NCBI RefSeq assembly: GCF_018143015.1
Contig: NC_054746.1
Coordinates: 38,628,687-38,692,686, forward strand
Length of the DNA stretch: 64,000 nt
Direction of reading: 5' to 3'
Source: Lytechinus variegatus
Lineage: Eukaryota > Echinodermata > Echinoidea > Temnopleuroida > Toxopneustidae
The translations under genes were made by a program, and so were the position numbers. The notes under the pieces were generated by a model, which had not been told where the DNA came from, did no database searches, and worked only from the letters and a program-made list of their open reading frames with translations. Positions 23,701-34,541 of this stretch are shown here, piece by piece. Each line of letters begins with the position of its first letter. The first letter of the stretch is position 1.

Positions 23701-26700
23701 AACTTCATTTCCGACATTTCTATGATATTGATTTCATTTTTAAACAAGAATTCATTTTAAAAAACGAGAAAAATATAAAAAGACCGGGAAAATGTGCGTG
23801 ATATTTATGTCGCCATCTTGTTTCTTTGTGTTCTTTGCCAACGTTACAGACGCTTATAGAGGATATGCGTCTGATATCTGTAATGTTGACAAAGCACCCC
23901 TTTGAGAATGAAGCAAACTTCTCATAGAAACTTGAGTATATCGTAGCCATTCAACTTGATGGTGAGGTATTCTGCACTGAACGACAAGCCCCAATTTTCA
24001 CGAACAAAAGTTTACAGTGATTTTTCAGTCAATTTAGATAACTCCATCCTAAAAAAAAGGGCATTGAGAAAACATTTTCTGTTTGTAATATATGAATATG
24101 CATGAAAATGCTTGTATTCTGCCCCCTCAACCCTAAGCATAGTCATGTATTGCCAAAGAAAAGCTTTTCATGTATGTCTATGCGTGCTCTCTCAACAACA
24201 ATCGGGCAATATTCAATCTAAGTACGTTATATTGCTTTTTGTGAATGACATACTAAACACAGTTTGTTTTACTTGTAATCATATCCATGATTGGATGGAT
24301 ACATGTAGCTGTGGAAACCTTTTGTTTGCTTGTATTTTTGAACAATTTTGCTACTTTTTACCCCCACAATTCTTGACCCTGTTCAGGCGTCTGAGCTCTG
24401 CTGCATTTTTATAGGGGGTGGGGGGATAACACATACTTGTTCCATGATTGGAGATTTTATTCAACTTTCTAAGTCAGATCAATATCATTATTAATGTTAG
24501 CACTTTTCAGCAAGGGGTACATATAGAAATCTTCTCTTAACCTCTCAAGTGGTGTATATTATCATCTGCTGAGGAAACCTCTTTATCCTCACTCCTCTCT
24601 TACTCTTTCTTTATTTCCCTTTATTCTTTCTTTATCTATCTCCCCTACCTTTTGTTTATTATTATTAGCCTGGAATGTTTTCTCTTTCCTCTTCCTGAAT
24701 AGGCGAGTTCTCAATTTATGAAGCATAGCAAACGGAAGCGGATGACGTCTGATGATTTCAACAAAGCTCTAAGATGGAGTGATGTAGAGGTAAATGCCTA
24801 GAGCACTTATCCAGTCTTTGATTGGTCCGTAAAGATTATACAAATAATGAATGTTTAAGTGCAATGGACAAAATACTTCATGAGGTGAAAGATGAAATGA
24901 TCCATTCAACAAGGCTACACCTTGTTGAATGGATCATACATTTCATCTTTCGCTGAATGAAGTATTATGTCCATTGCACAAGTGAAAAGCATTATTTTAT
25001 TTATAAATGTGACACCTAAGATTAGATGTAAAATATGCTCACGTGCACAGTGCGAGCTTGTCTGTTGATTGTCACGTACATACCCTACGCGCTGCAAACA
25101 CTAGTGTTTTTACTTGTGGTGCCAGGGGCTGGCATTGGGTCTTGGAACGTAATGGACAAAATCGTATGAATAAAAAATTGCACGGATGATGATGATGATG
25201 TCATGTAAAATGGTCGACATCAAACAACCAATCAAACAGCAGGGATCTATCAAGGTGTCATATAATGAATCTTAATGCATACATTTCCATTGCCAAGAAA
25301 ATATTCCTGATGAGCCAAATTAGCAATTCACCTTTAGTTTAGTGCATTACTGCCATTTTGATCACAATTCTTTGCACTAATAATTATTTTAAAAGTATAA
25401 AGTTAAAGGATACAGTGTTAAAGATGTAACAAGTTTAAAGAATTATGTGAAAGGTGTCGTATTAAGACACTGTCAATGAATTACAAAGTGGTTGGATTAT
25501 TAACAAGTAACTACTTGAATCATAAACTTGTAGGCTGTTTATCATAAAACTTAGTACATACATGTACATGTAGGCCTACTAATGAATTAACATTCACAGA
25601 GGCCTAAACAATTATGATAATTTGCTGTTTTGTTTTTCCAATCCAGCCCATTCATGGTTATGGGTCTAATGAACCTGCTGTTTTTAGACAGATTAAGGAT
25701 ACTAATCTTTATTTTGTGGAAGACCGAGATCTAAGTTTACCTGAGATCGCCATGGATACCAAGATACCCAACAGTGCAGGAAACACCTCTCTTAAAGGTT
25801 TGGTATTACATGTACATGTATTATTTTGTTTTGTCATACACATGCTTTTTATTGATTTTCTCATACCAAAGTTTTTTGAATGGATGGGTTTTGATATTAA
25901 AGCTTATTATGTTATTATACAGTATGAGATGTACACAGAAGCACACAATTACCAATTGCAGACAGAATGTTTCATAAAAGCTGTTCAGATTTCATGCATG
26001 ACTGATTAATTTTTTTTTGTTCTGTGATTATTTAGTTTCATTTCTTGTGATATTTAAAAAAAATTGAATAATATTGAATTTTCCAGTGATGAATGTTAGA
26101 AAATGATGATTTTAATCGACAAAGATTGAATTTTATGATTACCAAATATGAATCGAATTCACTAAAGGGTCGCCAGCTGATTTTCAAGTCATGCATAAGT
26201 TTTAACAGCTTAACACTATCCCATTCTGTTTTATGAAGTTGTGTAAACATTTTTTTTAAGGCTATTACTTTATGATGACCCGCCTCCCTTTCAGTTAACA
26301 AATTCATGAAATATTTTTTTTGATAATCACTCTCATGTTTTTCCTGATGTTTGCAGCTAATTGGCTAGCTTTAGAAGGTGTTCACAAGACTGTTGTTCAA
26401 TCAAGTGATCCAGGTATGTTGTTTTGAAACATTAACACAATGCACATTATTCAGACAATCACATTCTACTCTCCAGTCTCCTTTTGAATTTTGAAATATC
26501 AATCTGAATTTAAAACCACATGTCTATCTTGATATTTTGAAATCCATGAATATCGTATATAAAATGTATTTAGTGTTGTTTGACTCGATTTCTTGGCCAC
26601 AAAGTTCAGGTCCTGGGGCATTCTACATTAGTAAACTCAAGTATTGATAATCAATTGACATACAAAAAATCTTATCAAAATTTTAGAAGTTTATATCGCA

Positions 26701-29700
26701 CTGTGCTAAAAGTTATGTAATATTCAATATCATAAATCATGCTAGATTATCAGTAAAGTAAAGAATGAAATTAAGGCAATTTTTTTTATACAAATAAAAA
26801 TGCAGGCAAAACTACCAGGGGCATTCCACTTTCCATGGTGATTGAATTTTCTTTTTCCATTTATCTCTGTAGGTCAAGCTGCTGCTGAAGGTATTCAGAA
26901 AATCCTTGGAGTTCAAGGTCAAGGTAACAACATTGCCTTTACCTATGTGGGTTTGACACATTTCCCTTTTTGGGTGCAGGGCTCAAATAATTAATATCTG
27001 CATTGTGTATGGTGTATATGTTTGTCATTGTTTGATAAAGATAGGGGCAGGATGTATCACCGTCTTGTGGTGTTGAAGCTGGTGACTATCAAATAGCCAC
27101 ATACACAATATTAAAATGTATATAGTCCTTGAAATAATTAATTGTGAGATAAGATATTGTTTTTTCATGTGACAGTCTGTTCATTCAGTAAATAGACAAA
27201 TAGAGTTTGTAATGAACAATTTCCCAAATTGAACCAACATTCTGTGATGTGTGAATGAAACATTTTAACACTCTTCTGTATTCTGTATCTATATATGTTA
27301 GGCATGACCCACAGCATGGAGATGTTGTCGTCTGATCAAGTCACTTACTATCAGCATATCGTCAAGGCTATCCTTGGCACAGATGAGGAGGCTACAAAGG
27401 TAATCATGGGAGTGTTTCATTATCAGAAATTTTCAGTAACAGATTTTCTCCCAACCAGGCAGATTATAGTTGTCAGTAAAAAAAAATGTGAATTCAGCAC
27501 GCTTCCCACAGTTTAGGGTGCTTGGTTTGTGCCAGTTTTCTATAAACTATTTCCTTACCTTTTTTTTGTGTAATATTGAACGAGTCTGGATTTCTATGGA
27601 CAGCCAAATGGGATGCAAACCTCAGTCTTTAGATGTTAGGTTCAGCATTTATGATGTACAAATATACTGTGTGTGAATTGCAAGTACAATGCCATACTTG
27701 CTGTTTCTTTTTGTTTGGGAGGGGGTAATTTTCATCCATTGCCACTATTTTGGAAACAAATCTAGCCATAATATTCAAATGTAGCAATGTCCATATTTTA
27801 TTATTTTTTTTACTATTTCTCAGTCACTTTTCTCTCATAGACTGACAGAGTTGGCAAGTGTGCAATACGTTGTTGACCATAAAAACATAAGACTAGAAAT
27901 CCAATTTACAAGAAGAATTATTATTAGTTGTGATATCATGAAAAACTCTGGGTAAAGCTTAAAGTTCTGTTCAGATCATCACCCTCCTTTAATTAATGTG
28001 TTTTTACAGGTTGTGTTAGTAGATCTTCAGACAAACAGTAAGATAGCAGGTTTACTTCCTTACCTGGTCAACTTTGTATCAGTTGGTGTGAAGGTAGTCA
28101 GTTTAGAGCTGTATCAACTCACAGGTCTTCTATACATCATTGATGCTCTTGTCAGGAATCAGTTCATCTATCTTGGTCCTTATGTAAGCATATTATTTCA
28201 TCTTCGTTTATCATTTCATTTCTGATATACAAACAAATGCACCCTCTAGTCACTTTTCTATTTTATATTCAAGATGCACTAAGGTTTGTGAATTAATCAA
28301 TCCAAATTTGCCATCAGTGTTTTTTGTACAAAGCCAGAATGTCAGAGCCAATGAGGCCAGAATGTCCAAGGCCAAAGCACCAACCTTCAGACCTTTGAGT
28401 CTAAGGCCAAGGACTATATGTCAGAGTAGATGGCAATGTGATTGGCTCGTAGATCACACCACTAACACTTACGTCACATAGACAATAGTTAGGTTTATTA
28501 TCCCTTCTTATTTCTGAAGTATATCCTGGCCCTGTCTGGCCTCATCTTGGCATTGTCCGAGAACCTATCCTGAGGTCAAGGACTTCAGACATTATAGGCC
28601 AAGGACTAGATATCCATGGATTAGTACAAGACCATGCCTGCATAATCGTTGCAATGGCTGACTTTGAGGAGCACAACACTGGTTGTAGTGTAATAACTAT
28701 GCTAAAGAACACCATAATGAATGTATCAGTATTCTGGTTCATACACAATGTAAAACAACAAAAAAATGACTCTATAGAATTGCTTGTGAGGATTTGTAGA
28801 AATGAACTTATTTCTAAGAACCTGACCTTGGTATGTGTCAAGGGAACAACCTTTGTAAGGATTGTCAGACTTGTTCTCGCTATACATGGCAGACAGCGAT
28901 GAACATTAGTTACCGGTAACCTATTAAATTTCCAATGTATTTGTATAGAAGTAGTTTAAAACTCTTGAAAGGCAGCAACCAAATCTTCACATACGCAATA
29001 AAAACAATAAGGCATGTGTTGCTGTTCATATCGATTTTTTAGCAGTAGCTTACTAGCTAGATGATTGGCATGGGAGGTCATGGCATAAATACTAATATTT
29101 TCTAATACAGGATAATAATGTTCTTTTCTCTGTTGTATTCAGATGATCCAGCTAGTATCTACTGTGATGTACTGTATCTTAGAACCCTTGGCTGTCTCCA
29201 TTAATCCCATCAATGACCACTGGGGTCTCAGAGACTATGCTGCTAGGTTGCTTCTGCCAATCTTAAGGTCAGTCCTATGAACCTTCATACAAAGATTTGC
29301 CATCAGTTGCAACTTTTTGACAATTTTGATGTAGTACTGGTCATTCTTTTGACCGATTATTTATGCAGCAGTGGTTTTTATTGGGCGTTTCAAATTTTGC
29401 GATTAAACACTTCTTTCACGTTATGTAGACGTGGACTGTGTAACACATAGATAAGTGATCAATCACTAAATGAAATGGCCCAACAAGACCATCGTTGCAT
29501 GGACTTTTTTCTCAGTAGACTGAATAGGAACCATTAGAAGCTCTCTTTCAAATAAGTGATTAATCACTAACCTTTGTGTTACAGGGGCCTGGTTGTTAGT
29601 TCTCAGCTGTGTTTAAAACAAACTTCATATTTCAAGTTACCACTGAAATTTTAGATAAAAAGGCTTTGAAGATGACTCAATTATATATGAAGGAAATTAT

Positions 29701-31700
29701 TTAAACTATAGGAAGATGCTATCAATCAACAAAGCTTGTGAAGCAGGGCTCTTGTGCTGCCCCTAATCCATTTCAAGAATGTTTACACTAATCATCAGGT
29801 TTTAATATACAGGTATTAAAGTGGATAAGCATATATTTTGCCTGTGCATATGTACAATATGTGCTCCATAGATGATTGTTTTCTTGTCAATATTATGTAT
29901 AATCATCTTCCACTTCACTTTTACTCCAATCCTATCCCAACGTGATCTTGTGACAGTAATATCAGGTTTTGTTTTTAATTTCCTTTTCATTTACAGATGT
30001 TCTAAGGAATCTAAGAACAAGTTCTATCATCAGATGTTGACAGCATTTCAAGAAGTAATGAATGACCCTGCCAGACCTCTTTGTACCTATTATGGAGCTG
30101 TGATGGGACTCATTGCTCTAGGTCCACAGGTATGCAGGTTATCTCTAATTTGTACAGTGTAAATATTAGTATGGTTTGTGTTCATTGACCAAGGAACGAT
30201 CACTGAACATCATTCTAAGCCCCACAAATTAGTGTATTATGAAAATTTCAGAAATTTAGTAGTAGTAGTACTAGTAGGAAATAAAGTGTTCCGAGTGACA
30301 AATGATTTGTGTATCATGTTTTACTTTGATGTAATAGCGTTTATGTTGCATAAATCAGTAATGGTAAATTGAACTGCAGTCAGGTCAAATGATGCATTGC
30401 CTTGTCAAGAATGATAACAGGTCTGTTCTTTTAATTGCCTTCTGTTTTCTTGATCACTGGGATTTGTGTTTGTCGAAGTTATTTCATAAATTCATGTACA
30501 TTTGGCCTGTTTAAGGATGACTATACTTTAATGGATATTGTCTTGCAGGCTGTTGAGGATGTGTTATGTCCAAGACTATCCAGTTATTGGGTGACCCTAC
30601 AGCAGATCTTAGAAGATACATCTATTACAAGGGTGAAGGAAGATGGTCATAAGGTTCATGGAGCTCTCTTAGTAAGTCATCTTTAACATTTATGTAGTCT
30701 ATTAGTCCTGATGGTTTCTGTGAAAATTTGGCACATTTGTCAATATTTATGATTCCATATATGATTTAATACAGGTTCAGTGGAAACTGTTGGATTACTT
30801 GGTGTCAAGCAAACAAATCATGGACATCTTTTATCTTTAATCTCAGTAGAAGTTACTAATATTTTTTTTTCAGGAAGAGGAGGAGAATAGTGTAGGAAGC
30901 AGTCAAATTCTGATTTATTTGAAAATTTTTGTCTGTTTTACGTTTAGACTGCAGCTGAAACTCTTCTGAGGCACAAGTATCATAAAGGGGAGAAAGAGAC
31001 TGATCTACCAAGCCAGACAAGTTCACCATGTGATAGCCCCAGAAACATGCCAGAGTTTGCCTTTGGTACGGCAAGCTATGTAACTCAACTTAGTGCTTCC
31101 TCCGGAAACCTTACCCCACATCTCAAAGAGAAACCTCCAAGGAAACACAATAACTTCATGGAGCTGTATTCTGAATTGTATTCCTATTTTGGAGATAGTC
31201 TCAGTGTAAGACTTGGTATTGAAACCGATGCCCTTCAGGTTATGGAAAGGTTGGACAAGCATATGGAGCATACAGCGAGTTTACAAGACTTGGTGAATGA
31301 AAGAGTTACCTTTGATGGAACGATGTTTAGACAACGCCATGTTAAGAATGCTGGTAAAGTGCTTCCCATACCATCCAAACCAAGGACAGTTAATACGGAG
31401 CTTCCTAAGACAACGGGAAAGATTCCAAGCAAATCACCGGGTCAAAGGTTCCAAACCTCCAGGACAAGACATGGCAAAATGAGCAAGCGATCTAGATCAA
31501 GGTCTGGTGGGTTGAGAGATATCTTTCAGATTGTTAAGCCTGTCAAACCTTTATCAAAGAAGACTCATTCTATTCCATTGGAAAGTAAAGTCTGGCGGAT
31601 CAATTTAAAGATGCCACATGTTGGTAAAAGAAAGAAGTTATTCAAGAGAGTTGGAATGCCTCCCACAAAGAACTTACCAAGCATTCATGCAGTTTTGTGA
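20492..31700 (+). CDS. TAF6L: TAF6-like SAGA/PCAF-complex subunit, 11 coding exons
   Basis: Nuclear coactivator subunit: a histone-fold protein of the SAGA/PCAF acetyltransferase complex that normally pairs with TAF9. The joined CDS is 1962 nt, 653 residues plus stop (human TAF6L 622). Residues ~28-99 form the histone fold (FSKESIKTMAESAGHERLSE, AEDVCYRLREAVQ, then FMKHSKRKRMTSDDFNKALR). Residues ~100-150 match the TAF6 linker (YGSNEP, LYFVEDRDLSLPEIAM). The central TAF6C HEAT-repeat domain covers ~190-410: LQTNSKIAGLLPYLVNFVSV, MYCILEPLAVSINPINDHWG, DPARPLCTYYGAVMGLIALG and YWVTLQQILEDTSITRVKED. The last exon adds a ~250-residue low-complexity basic tail (KRSRSRSGG, KRKKLFKRVG). TAF6L is favoured over TAF6 by DVCYRLREA and the linker spacing. 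All introns are GT-AG and all phases agree. Intron 1 (~4 kb) is filled with repeats. Confidence 0.93.
20836..20894. repeat. Short hairpin in TAF6L intron 1
   Basis: GGCGTCTGGGGAGTGA (20836-20851) faces the inverted TCACTCCCCACTGACGCC (20877-20894) across a 25-nt AT-rich loop. Upstream (20702-20830) the intron is unusually GC-rich. Confidence 0.7.
20902..21437. mobile_element. G/C-run-ended inverted-repeat element
   Basis: The ends are inverted copies of about 45 bp: a G run, then GGCCACTT, then GAGTGGATACCATGCGCGA (left end about 20902-20955). The interior has repeated CCTAAACAAGTATTGG-type phrases and a TACGTACGTA palindrome. No transposase ORF is present. Confidence 0.75.
21441..21668. repeat. 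Retroelement-tail-like fragment
   Basis: A (TAA)n run at about 21442-21459 leads into an AT-rich stretch. The segment is bounded on the right by GTGTTTTTGACACCCTTATC, which is also found just upstream at 21309. The duplicated boundary suggests an insertion or unequal exchange; family unknown. Confidence 0.35.
21755..21978. repeat. Dispersed element ending in a perfect 41-bp-arm hairpin
   Basis: Arms 21893-21933 and 21938-21978 are exact reverse complements with a 4-nt loop (ACGC). The preceding ~140 bp recur, diverged, at 23690-23830, where the hairpin is partly decayed. Both copies lie in TAF6L intron 1. Confidence 0.85.
21979..22200. repeat. Triplicated TTGAA..CTAGTGCC phrase
   Basis: GTTGAACACTAGTGCCAA (about 21980), ATTGAATACTAGTGCCAA (about 22000) and GTTGAATCCTAGTGCCCT (about 22178) recur within 220 bp after the perfect hairpin. 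Role unknown. Confidence 0.4.
22601..23197. mobile_element. Long-TIR fold-back MITE, copy 1
   Basis: The two ends are inverted copies of about 165 bp, from AAGGACAAGTCCACC to the GAACGAGCC block, with a ~270-bp centre. The same family occurs at 52102-53785. No ORF of note. Confidence 0.85.
23455..23600. repeat. Dispersed repeat, copy 1
   Basis: AAGTTCAAAGACCAGC...GCGTGAGATTTT...GGGATAGGCTGTGATA is shared with 39330-39435. No terminal repeats were defined. Confidence 0.6.
23690..23905. repeat. Diverged copy of the 21755 element
   Basis: Shares ACAACTTCATTTCC, GATTTCATTTTTAAA and GCCATCTTG..TTTCTTTG phrases with 21755-21905. It ends in a weaker hairpin (TTTGCCAACGTTACAGACGC against its inverted, mutated partner). 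Confidence 0.7.
24703..24789 (+). CDS. TAF6L: TAF6L exon 2
   Basis: Acceptor CCTGAATAG; encodes ASSQFMKHSKRKRMTSDDFN and KALRWSDVE, the second half of the histone fold; donor GTAAAT. Confidence 0.93.
24853..25265. repeat. Fold-back element, copy 2, in TAF6L intron 2
   Basis: Same family as 13862-14291: an inverted repeat of about 55-bp arms (GTGCAATGGACAAAATACTT...), then a segment bounded by TGACACC and GGTGTCATA, including GTCTGTTGATTGT and AAAATTGCACGGATGA shared with copy 1. Confidence 0.8.
25647..25797 (+). CDS. TAF6L: TAF6L exon 3
   Basis: Acceptor TTCCAATCCAG; encodes PIHGYGSNEPAVFRQIKDTN and LYFVEDRDLSLPEIAM; ends in phase 1 at a GTTTGG donor. Confidence 0.9.
26357..26413 (+). CDS. 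TAF6L: TAF6L exon 4
   Basis: Acceptor GATGTTTGCAG; 57 nt encoding NWLALEGVHKTVVQSSDP; donor GTATGT, phase 1 at both ends. HWLAIEG-type sequence is typical of TAF6-family proteins. Confidence 0.88.
26873..26923 (+). CDS. TAF6L: TAF6L exon 5
   Basis: Acceptor TTATCTCTGTAG; 51 nt encoding GQAAAEGIQKILGVQGQ; donor GTAACA, phase 1 at both ends. This is a poorly conserved linker. Confidence 0.8.
27302..27399 (+). CDS. TAF6L: TAF6L exon 6
   Basis: Acceptor ATATATGTTAG; encodes GMTHSMEMLSSDQVTYYQHI and VKAILGTDEEATK, the entry to the HEAT domain (LS..QxxYYxxI motif); donor GTAATC, phase 0. Confidence 0.9.
28010..28183 (+). CDS. TAF6L: TAF6L exon 7
   Basis: Acceptor GTTTTTACAG; encodes VVLVDLQTNSKIAGLLPYLV through FIYLGPY; donor GTAAGC, phase 0. 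Confidence 0.93.
29143..29267 (+). CDS. TAF6L: TAF6L exon 8
   Basis: Acceptor TTGTATTCAG; encodes MIQLVSTVMYCILEPLAVSI and NPINDHWGLRDYAARLLLPI; donor GTCAGT, phase 2. Confidence 0.93.
29997..30129 (+). CDS. TAF6L: TAF6L exon 9
   Basis: Acceptor TTCATTTACAG; encodes CSKESKNKFYHQMLTAFQEV and DPARPLCTYYGAVMGLIALG; donor GTATGC, phase 0. Confidence 0.92.
30549..30671 (+). CDS. TAF6L: TAF6L exon 10
   Basis: Acceptor ATTGTCTTGCAG; encodes AVEDVLCPRLSSYWVTLQQI and EDGHKVHGALL; donor GTAAGT, phase 0. Confidence 0.92.
30948..31700 (+). CDS. TAF6L: TAF6L last coding exon
   Basis: Acceptor TTACGTTTAG; encodes TAAETLLRHK (end of the HEAT domain) and a long Ser/Lys/Arg-rich tail; TGA at 31698-31700. 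Confidence 0.9.
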   Translation, partial: TAAETLLRHKYHKGEKETDLPSQTSSPCDSPRNMPEFAFGTASYVTQLSASSGNLTPHLKEKPPRKHNNFMELYSELYSYFGDSLSVRLGIETDALQVMERLDKHMEHTASLQDLVNERVTFDGTMFRQRHVKNAGKVLPIPSKPRTVNTELPKTTGKIPSKSPGQRFQTSRTRHGKMSKRSRSRSGGLRDIFQIVKPVKPLSKKTHSIPLESKVWRINLKMPHVGKRKKLFKRVGMPPTKNLPSIHAVL

Positions 31701-32518
31701 TCAGTTAACTCAATGAAACAATTTTCATTCATTTAATGATATTAATGACAATAATGTAGTGCCAAGTAGTTGCAATACATTACTTTGTATTTTTGAAATG
31801 CCTTTTCCTATATCAGAGTTCAATTAATTATTTCAGGTCTTGCAACACAATGGTTGTAATTTTTTGCAAAATTTGAACAATTTTGATCATTTTATAATCA
31901 ATATTTTGAACAAAATATTCATGCAATAATGATCATGATGGACCAATGCGAATTTGAGAATCATCATAAATATCTTTGTTACAGGCACTGGATCATAATG
32001 ATACTCCTTTTAAAGGCCTCGCCCAGATACCCTTGCTAATTTTGAGCAGGCACCCGGTTACAACATTTATCAGTTTAGCATGGGTTTAACGAGACCTGTC
32101 AACTGCTGCAAACTTACATTGGACTTCAGGATGTGTTTCATTTCTGACTCTCCTCCAAAGTCTGTTACATTTTTTGTATTTATACTTGCTTTCATGTCCA
32201 AAATCATGATGTCTACAATTTCTTGTGCAAAGGTGGTTGACATAACATGCATTATTTGTCTCCACACAGGCTGCTTGCCAAAAAAAGGCCTGCATTACAT
32301 GTATGGTGACCACCATTTACAGAAGACACTAACCAACCTGGACAAGAAAATTAAGAAATTTTAACATGCCAATTCCACCTCATTAATTTCATTTTGTTGA
32401 TGTAAGGTCTAAACTTTTTTGTCAATATTGTGAAGGGGAATGCTGAATTTCACTCAATTATAAACTATGTAAAACTTTGTTTTCTGGTAACAAGTATTAA
32501 TTTTTTTCACCTGGGGAA
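31701..32518. other. TAF6L: TAF6L 3' UTR region
   Basis: AT-rich, non-coding. If the AATAAA at 32937 is the signal used, the 3' UTR would be ~1.25 kb and would include the MITE at 32519-32780. Confidence 0.4.
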
Positions 32519-32780
32519 TTAAGTGGTACTCCAGGCTGAAAATGAAATGATTTGAACACAAAGAAAAATCAAAAGAACGGAACATTGAAAATGTGACAAA
32601 AATCGGACAAGGATTAACATTGATTTTTTTTTAAAGATTTCCATTTTATCAGTGAAACTTTAAAATTCAGTAACTTTGTTATTTGTTATCTTATTTTGAT
32701 GCAACTTTCAGCATTTCGCTTGGTAGATTTTACTCACTTTGTTTAGATATAATTATATTCAGCCTGGAGTGCCCCTTTAA
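32519..32780. mobile_element. MITE family TTAAAGGG..CTCC, short copy
   Basis: Ends TTAAGTGGTACTCCAGGCTG and the inverted CAGCCTGGAGTGCCCCTTTAA. Same family as 44813-45311 and 54838-55355, but about half their length. Confidence 0.75.
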
Positions 32781-32936
32781 AGCTTTGGTCAGGACTAGTG
32801 TAACAATAACTTGACAACAGGCAGAGATGTTCCTTGCCACGTTATGATGGACTTGTAGAATGTATATGAATCCCTTCATTTGTATGAAATTAATTCAGAT
32901 CATGATTCACATGGATTTTCAATTATTTTTGTGTCA

Positions 32937-32942
32937 ATAAAA
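32937..32942 (+). terminator. TAF6L: Candidate TAF6L polyadenylation signal
   Basis: AATAAA followed about 50 bp later by a GT-rich stretch. Position is plausible for the TAF6L transcript, but unconfirmed. Confidence 0.3.
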
Positions 32943-33557
32943 GAAGGAATCAATCTAGTATGTTTATGAAAAAAATAGATCTGTGAAGTTGTGATATTGA
33001 TGTTTTGGTTAATGCTTTTTCTTGGGATGAGTTGTCTTCATGGAAAGATTTCTTGGCTGTGGTCTGGCTTCTGAATAGGGTCACTGAGAGGAGTCATCCC
33101 CTAATGAGTTTTTATGTTAATATTTATTGATATTTCAGTTATCTTTAGGGCATACATGTAAGTGGGTGACTATATTAGTATAAAGCTTATACTTGCACAT
33201 GTAAACTATGTTACATGTAGGCCTATATATATGTAGCCCATCAGAGTAGAATTCAGAAAATACCATATGGATGACACATTGATTGAAATATTGTCCCAGG
33301 GCAGTAAAAATTATCATTAGTTGACCTATTACCAGTTTTAAAACACTGTGCTTCTGTCAAGACCCCTCCCCCTGTAATCTCCTTATGATATTTTGAATGT
33401 TTTTGTCACAGAGAGAGAGGAGTCTTGTATATTACCCCCAATTTACTCTTTTATTCTGATAAAAATCCATTCTCAAAGTTAGTTGAAGTGTGAATTTTCA
33501 GCTGTTGTGATATCTTCTGAGATTCACACATCTTTGAAACCCTTTGGAACCATAATA

Positions 33558-34539
33558 CAGTGCGTATCAAAAAAAAGTTTACACTAAGAAAAAATCCTGT
33601 AAAATTATATATTTGTAATATCCTGAAGATTTTTCCACATTTTAACATTGGTACAGATCCATTTAAGCAAATGACGATATAACTGTCGCAAAATATTTCC
33701 GCTTGAGTGAGCACCACTTACTTTTGAAAAGTTAGTGAAAAATGATTTGCGCAGAACTTGGAAATAATTATGCGAATAAAAGTAGACCTTAATCATGAAG
33801 AACACGTGGAATTTAGCTAGTAAAATTGATTTGATGATATCTTTTACCTTTTTAAAACTTGTTTTCTTGCCCAAAACACTTTGAAGAGTGCATTGCGCCC
33901 ACCCCACTCCCCCGCACACAAAGACCATCGAGTCGATATTTGCTTTACACTGAACTGTGATTTGAAATGGCTTAGGCTTCATTTTCATTTTATTAATCAT
34001 TGTCGAGCTTGGGAAAAGTGTGGAGAAACAAGTGTCAAATGGAAAAAATGAAATGTAAACCCACTTTAAATGATACAAACTTAGTAAAAAATGCTGGAGA
34101 TGTCTGATATAAATTTTTGTTCAGATTCAGTTACGTCCTCAGATCCAGCTGGCACAAAAAAGGGTGAAGGTTGTGCTTACTGAGTGTTGAAATTTCAATT
34201 TGGGTGGCAAAATTGTTAAAAAATGCTTGAATGTATCCGTTTTATTTCAGTCGACTAAAATTGCAAGGGAAATGTATGAGAAATGTTTCGCAGGGTAAGT
34301 TTGATTTCGCCCATTACCATTTACACAGCATGAAAACGAGTATTTCTGCGCAAACAGATTTCTGCGAGCTCTACAAAAATGGACAGTGCTCACTTAAATG
34401 TAACATTCTGTCAAAACTTTTAATTTCATTAGATAGATGAGACCCAAACCCACAATTATATGTGAAAAAATTACCCACATGTATATTTTTCAATTCCCAG
34501 GGCTTTTTCAAAGTGTAAACTTTTTTTTGATACGCACTG
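33558..34539. mobile_element. Tc1/mariner-type inverted-repeat element
   Basis: Both ends are a perfect 28-bp inverted repeat starting CAGTGCGTATCAAAAAAAAG, flanked by TA on each side (33556-33557 and 34540-34541). CAGTG ends plus a TA target fit the Tc1/mariner superfamily. The 982-bp interior has a 157-residue minus-strand ORF with no recognisable DDE transposase motif, so the copy looks non-autonomous. A second, weaker internal inversion (GTGAGCACCACT against AGTGCTCAC) is present. Confidence 0.85.
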
Positions 34540-34541
34540 TA

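Noticed and set aside
31023-31271. Minus-strand ORF opposite TAF6L exon 11
   Set aside because: Antisense shadow of a well-supported coding exon.
33605-34078. 157-residue minus-strand ORF as transposase
   Set aside because: It lies inside a TA-flanked element but has no helix-turn-helix or DDE pattern I can identify.
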